A stretch of 64,000 nt of DNA from Trichococcus pasteurii (lineage in GTDB: Bacteria > Bacillota > Bacilli > Lactobacillales > Aerococcaceae): NCBI RefSeq assembly GCF_900112935.1, contig NZ_FONM01000008.1, positions 62,001 to 126,000 of the forward strand, written 5' to 3'. The position numbers and the translations under genes were made by a program. The notes under the pieces were generated by a model, which worked only from the letters and a program-made list of their open reading frames with translations, ran no database searches and was not told the origin of the DNA. Positions 62,307 to 64,000 of the stretch are shown here, one piece after another. Positions within the stretch are counted from its first letter, which is position 1; every line of letters begins with the position of its first letter.

Positions 62307-63114
62307 ACTGGAAATAGAGAAGCTGCATTTTGCCTACGATAAAGCGACTCCCGTCATAAAAGGCATCGATCTGGTGTTGGATGACCGGAAAACGGCGATC
62401 ATCGGGCAGAACGGATCGGGAAAAACGACCTTCGTGAAACTGCTGAAGGGACTATTGCGCCCCGATTCCGGCAGGATTCTGCTGGACGGGACCGACCTAA
62501 AAACTTTGACGGTTGCCCAGATTGCCAAGAAAATCGGTCTGGTTTTTCAGAACCCGGATGATCAGATTTTCAAGAATACCGTTTTGGATGAGGTCATGGT
62601 CGGTCCGTTGAACATCGGACAGTCACTGGATGAGGCAAGAGCCAGTTCCCGCGCGGCTTTAGCGCAAGTAGAACTGGTTGAGGTCGAGAAGGTGAACCCG
62701 TATGATCTCAATTTAGCGCAAAGAAAGATGGTGGCCTTGGCTTCGATTTTGGCGATGGATACTCCCATCGTCATTTTCGATGAACCTACGATGGGGCAGG
62801 ATGTGGCCGGTAAAGCGATCATCAGAAAAGTGATCGAAAACCTGCAGGCAGAAGGGAAAGCCGTACTGTGCATTCTGCATGACATGGACTTTGCGGCAGC
62901 CGTTTTTGAACGCGTCGTCGTCTTTAGCCAAGGGCAATTGCTGCTCGAAGGCGAGGCAAGGGAAGTCTTCAGCAAAAAAGACACCCTGCAGCAAGCCTAT
63001 CTGGATCAGCCCCAAGCCATGAAGATAGCGCAGGCATTGGGCATCCCGGGAAATCTACTGAGTGTGGAAGAAGTGATGACCGCGATAAAAGAGGATGAAG
63101 TGAAACTGCCATAA
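62299..63114 (+). CDS. ECF transporter ATPase A2, unusual signature motif
   Basis: A 271-residue ABC ATPase: Walker A GQNGSGKTT (near 35), Q-loop FQNPDDQIFKNTV, Walker B IVIFDEPTMGQD, switch His in LHDMDF. The usual LSGGQ is replaced by LNLAQRKM, so the ATP site formed with Walker A of A1 may be weak. ATG 62299 overlaps the A1 stop by eight bases, with GAAGGTG before it. Last gene of the udp operon. Confidence 0.88.
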   Translation: MNKLEIEKLHFAYDKATPVIKGIDLVLDDRKTAIIGQNGSGKTTFVKLLKGLLRPDSGRILLDGTDLKTLTVAQIAKKIGLVFQNPDDQIFKNTVLDEVMVGPLNIGQSLDEARASSRAALAQVELVEVEKVNPYDLNLAQRKMVALASILAMDTPIVIFDEPTMGQDVAGKAIIRKVIENLQAEGKAVLCILHDMDFAAAVFERVVVFSQGQLLLEGEAREVFSKKDTLQQAYLDQPQAMKIAQALGIPGNLLSVEEVMTAIKEDEVKLP

Positions 63115-63124
63115 CAGTGCAGTC

Positions 63125-63178
63125 AGAAAGCAGTCAAGGCATTATCCGTCAGGGATGTTGCCGCGACTGCTTTCTTTT
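63125..63178. terminator. Bidirectional terminator after the ECF operon
   Basis: AGAAAGCAGTC pairs with GACTGCTTTCT, T run after. Confidence 0.85.
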
Positions 63179-63182
63179 ATCT

Positions 63183-64000
63183 TCAATTTTTGTTCAAGAT
63201 ACTATGCAATTTGAATGCGAGGGACAGGATAGTGTAGCTGTCCAATTCGCGCGGGTTGTAGCCTGTCAATTTGTGAAGCTTGTTCAATTTGTATTGCAAA
63301 GTGTTTCTGTGGATGAACAAAGCATCGGCGCACCTGTAGATGCTGCCGTTATTGGAACCATAGACGGAGAAGATTTCAGTGTATTCTTCCAACTCTTTCC
63401 AATCCAAATTTCTTAAAATTTGGTGGACGAATTCTTCGGAGTTGTTCTTGGGAATGTTGGCGAGAATCATACCCAAGTCAAGCTTGGAATAATATTCGAT
63501 GGTATTATGCGAGGTCAGGATTGACCAATCCAACGCCGCGCGAGCTTGTTCGTGGCTGATCCGGAGCGCGGCGGGTGTCTCGCTAGGCAGACCGACGCCT
63601 AAATGCAAATGCAAGTCATATCGCTCCTCTGCCTCACGGATAAGTTTGTTTAGCTGGTATGCAAGAGTAGGTTCCGGGAGGCTTTCTCTGAATAGAATGG
63701 TGATTTCAGACCCATCGACGGTATAAATCGTTTGTGTGTCGTTCAGTAGGACCGTCTTCAATAGCTTCATCATGTTCTCGATTTTATCGTTGCGATCGAC
63801 GGAGAGATTTTTGATGTGGCCGGCGACGACGAGTCTCGGGATGGTCAAATCAAATCCTAGTAAGTTTGAAAGTGTCTGGACATTCTCCAAATCCGGACGG
63901 ATCATCAATAACTCTTCAATCAGGATCCGGTAGTTATCGCGTTTTTTGAATGATACGTCTTTGAGCCAAGCTTCCTTCACGAGGATTTCGGTCATAGTCT
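63183..64000 (-). CDS. CdaR/PucR-family regulator, start probably beyond the window
   Basis: At least 270 residues: a GGDEF-like CdaR middle domain (LLRPD... to about 150, with LHLHLGVGLPSETPAALRISHEQARAAL) and the PucR C-terminal helix-turn-helix (NNGSIYRCADALFIHRNTLQYKLNKLHKLTG). The ATG at 63995 is in frame but in CdaR proteins this place lies well inside the protein, after the diacid-binding N-terminal domain, and the frame stays open to the edge; hence partial. It is convergent with the ECF operon and might control it, or a diacid locus to the right. Confidence 0.85.
   Translation of the reverse strand, partial: TMTEILVKEAWLKDVSFKKRDNYRILIEELLMIRPDLENVQTLSNLLGFDLTIPRLVVAGHIKNLSVDRNDKIENMMKLLKTVLLNDTQTIYTVDGSEITILFRESLPEPTLAYQLNKLIREAEERYDLHLHLGVGLPSETPAALRISHEQARAALDWSILTSHNTIEYYSKLDLGMILANIPKNNSEEFVHQILRNLDWKELEEYTEIFSVYGSNNGSIYRCADALFIHRNTLQYKLNKLHKLTGYNPRELDSYTILSLAFKLHSILNKN

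Overview
The window looks like chromosomal DNA of a low-to-mid G+C Gram-positive, most probably a Carnobacteriaceae member such as Trichococcus (inference). The basis is the phosphoketolase, a Lactobacillales-type AraB, AraR operators, lipoprotein binding proteins, strong AGGAGG ribosome sites and TTG/GTG starts. No rRNA, tRNA, complete insertion sequence, prophage or CRISPR array was seen. The first gene and the last gene are cut by the window edges.

Layout. 1-4.7 kb: end of an amino-acid ABC ATPase, an orphan peptide-binding lipoprotein, pepT and a TPR protein. 4.7-7.2 kb: a formaldehyde unit (class III alcohol dehydrogenase and S-formylglutathione hydrolase) divergent from an HxlR-type regulator. 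7.2-20.1 kb: arabinan/arabinose use, with a surface GH43 arabinanase, glycerol and alanine dehydrogenases, araR, araBDA and phosphoketolase; five AraR-like boxes join the arabinanase, araR and araB promoters. 20.4-24.9 kb: a heterodimeric ABC exporter with a divergent AraC regulator. 25.3-33.7 kb: a sensing lipoprotein, histidine kinase and YesN regulator divergent from a monosaccharide ABC transporter that ends in an orphan PTS EIIB gene. 34-45.4 kb: single genes and small operons (RibD-like reductase, VOC, HEPN-like/CBS protein, SulP, XRE, two HAD phosphatases, CorA, MerR, OsmC, small unknown proteins, LysR). 45.5-49.9 kb: a 28-codon ORF, a FabK/NMO-like flavoprotein, a family I CoA-transferase and an OFA-type MFS carrier. 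51-59.1 kb: LytS/LytTR two-component genes, CstA and LrgAB, all families tied to pyruvate sensing or uptake. 59.3-64 kb: uridine phosphorylase with a complete ECF transporter (S, T, A1, A2) and a convergent CdaR/PucR-type regulator.

The most unusual signals are outside genes. Four intergenic regions each carry three short palindromes at a regular 50-52 bp period; arm sequences differ between loci but both arms match within each locus, and three of the four sites lie between convergent genes. Separately, two diverged copies of a structured element (about 42.52-42.86 and 46.78-46.99 kb) share exact sequence blocks and paired arms that changed together, which suggests a real structured RNA or a mobile element end. 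Other points are a strong ribosome site facing ATC/ATT instead of ATG in the arabinanase gene, an HxlR homologue that appears to lack the formaldehyde-sensing cysteine, and two MerR-type 19-bp-spacer promoters.
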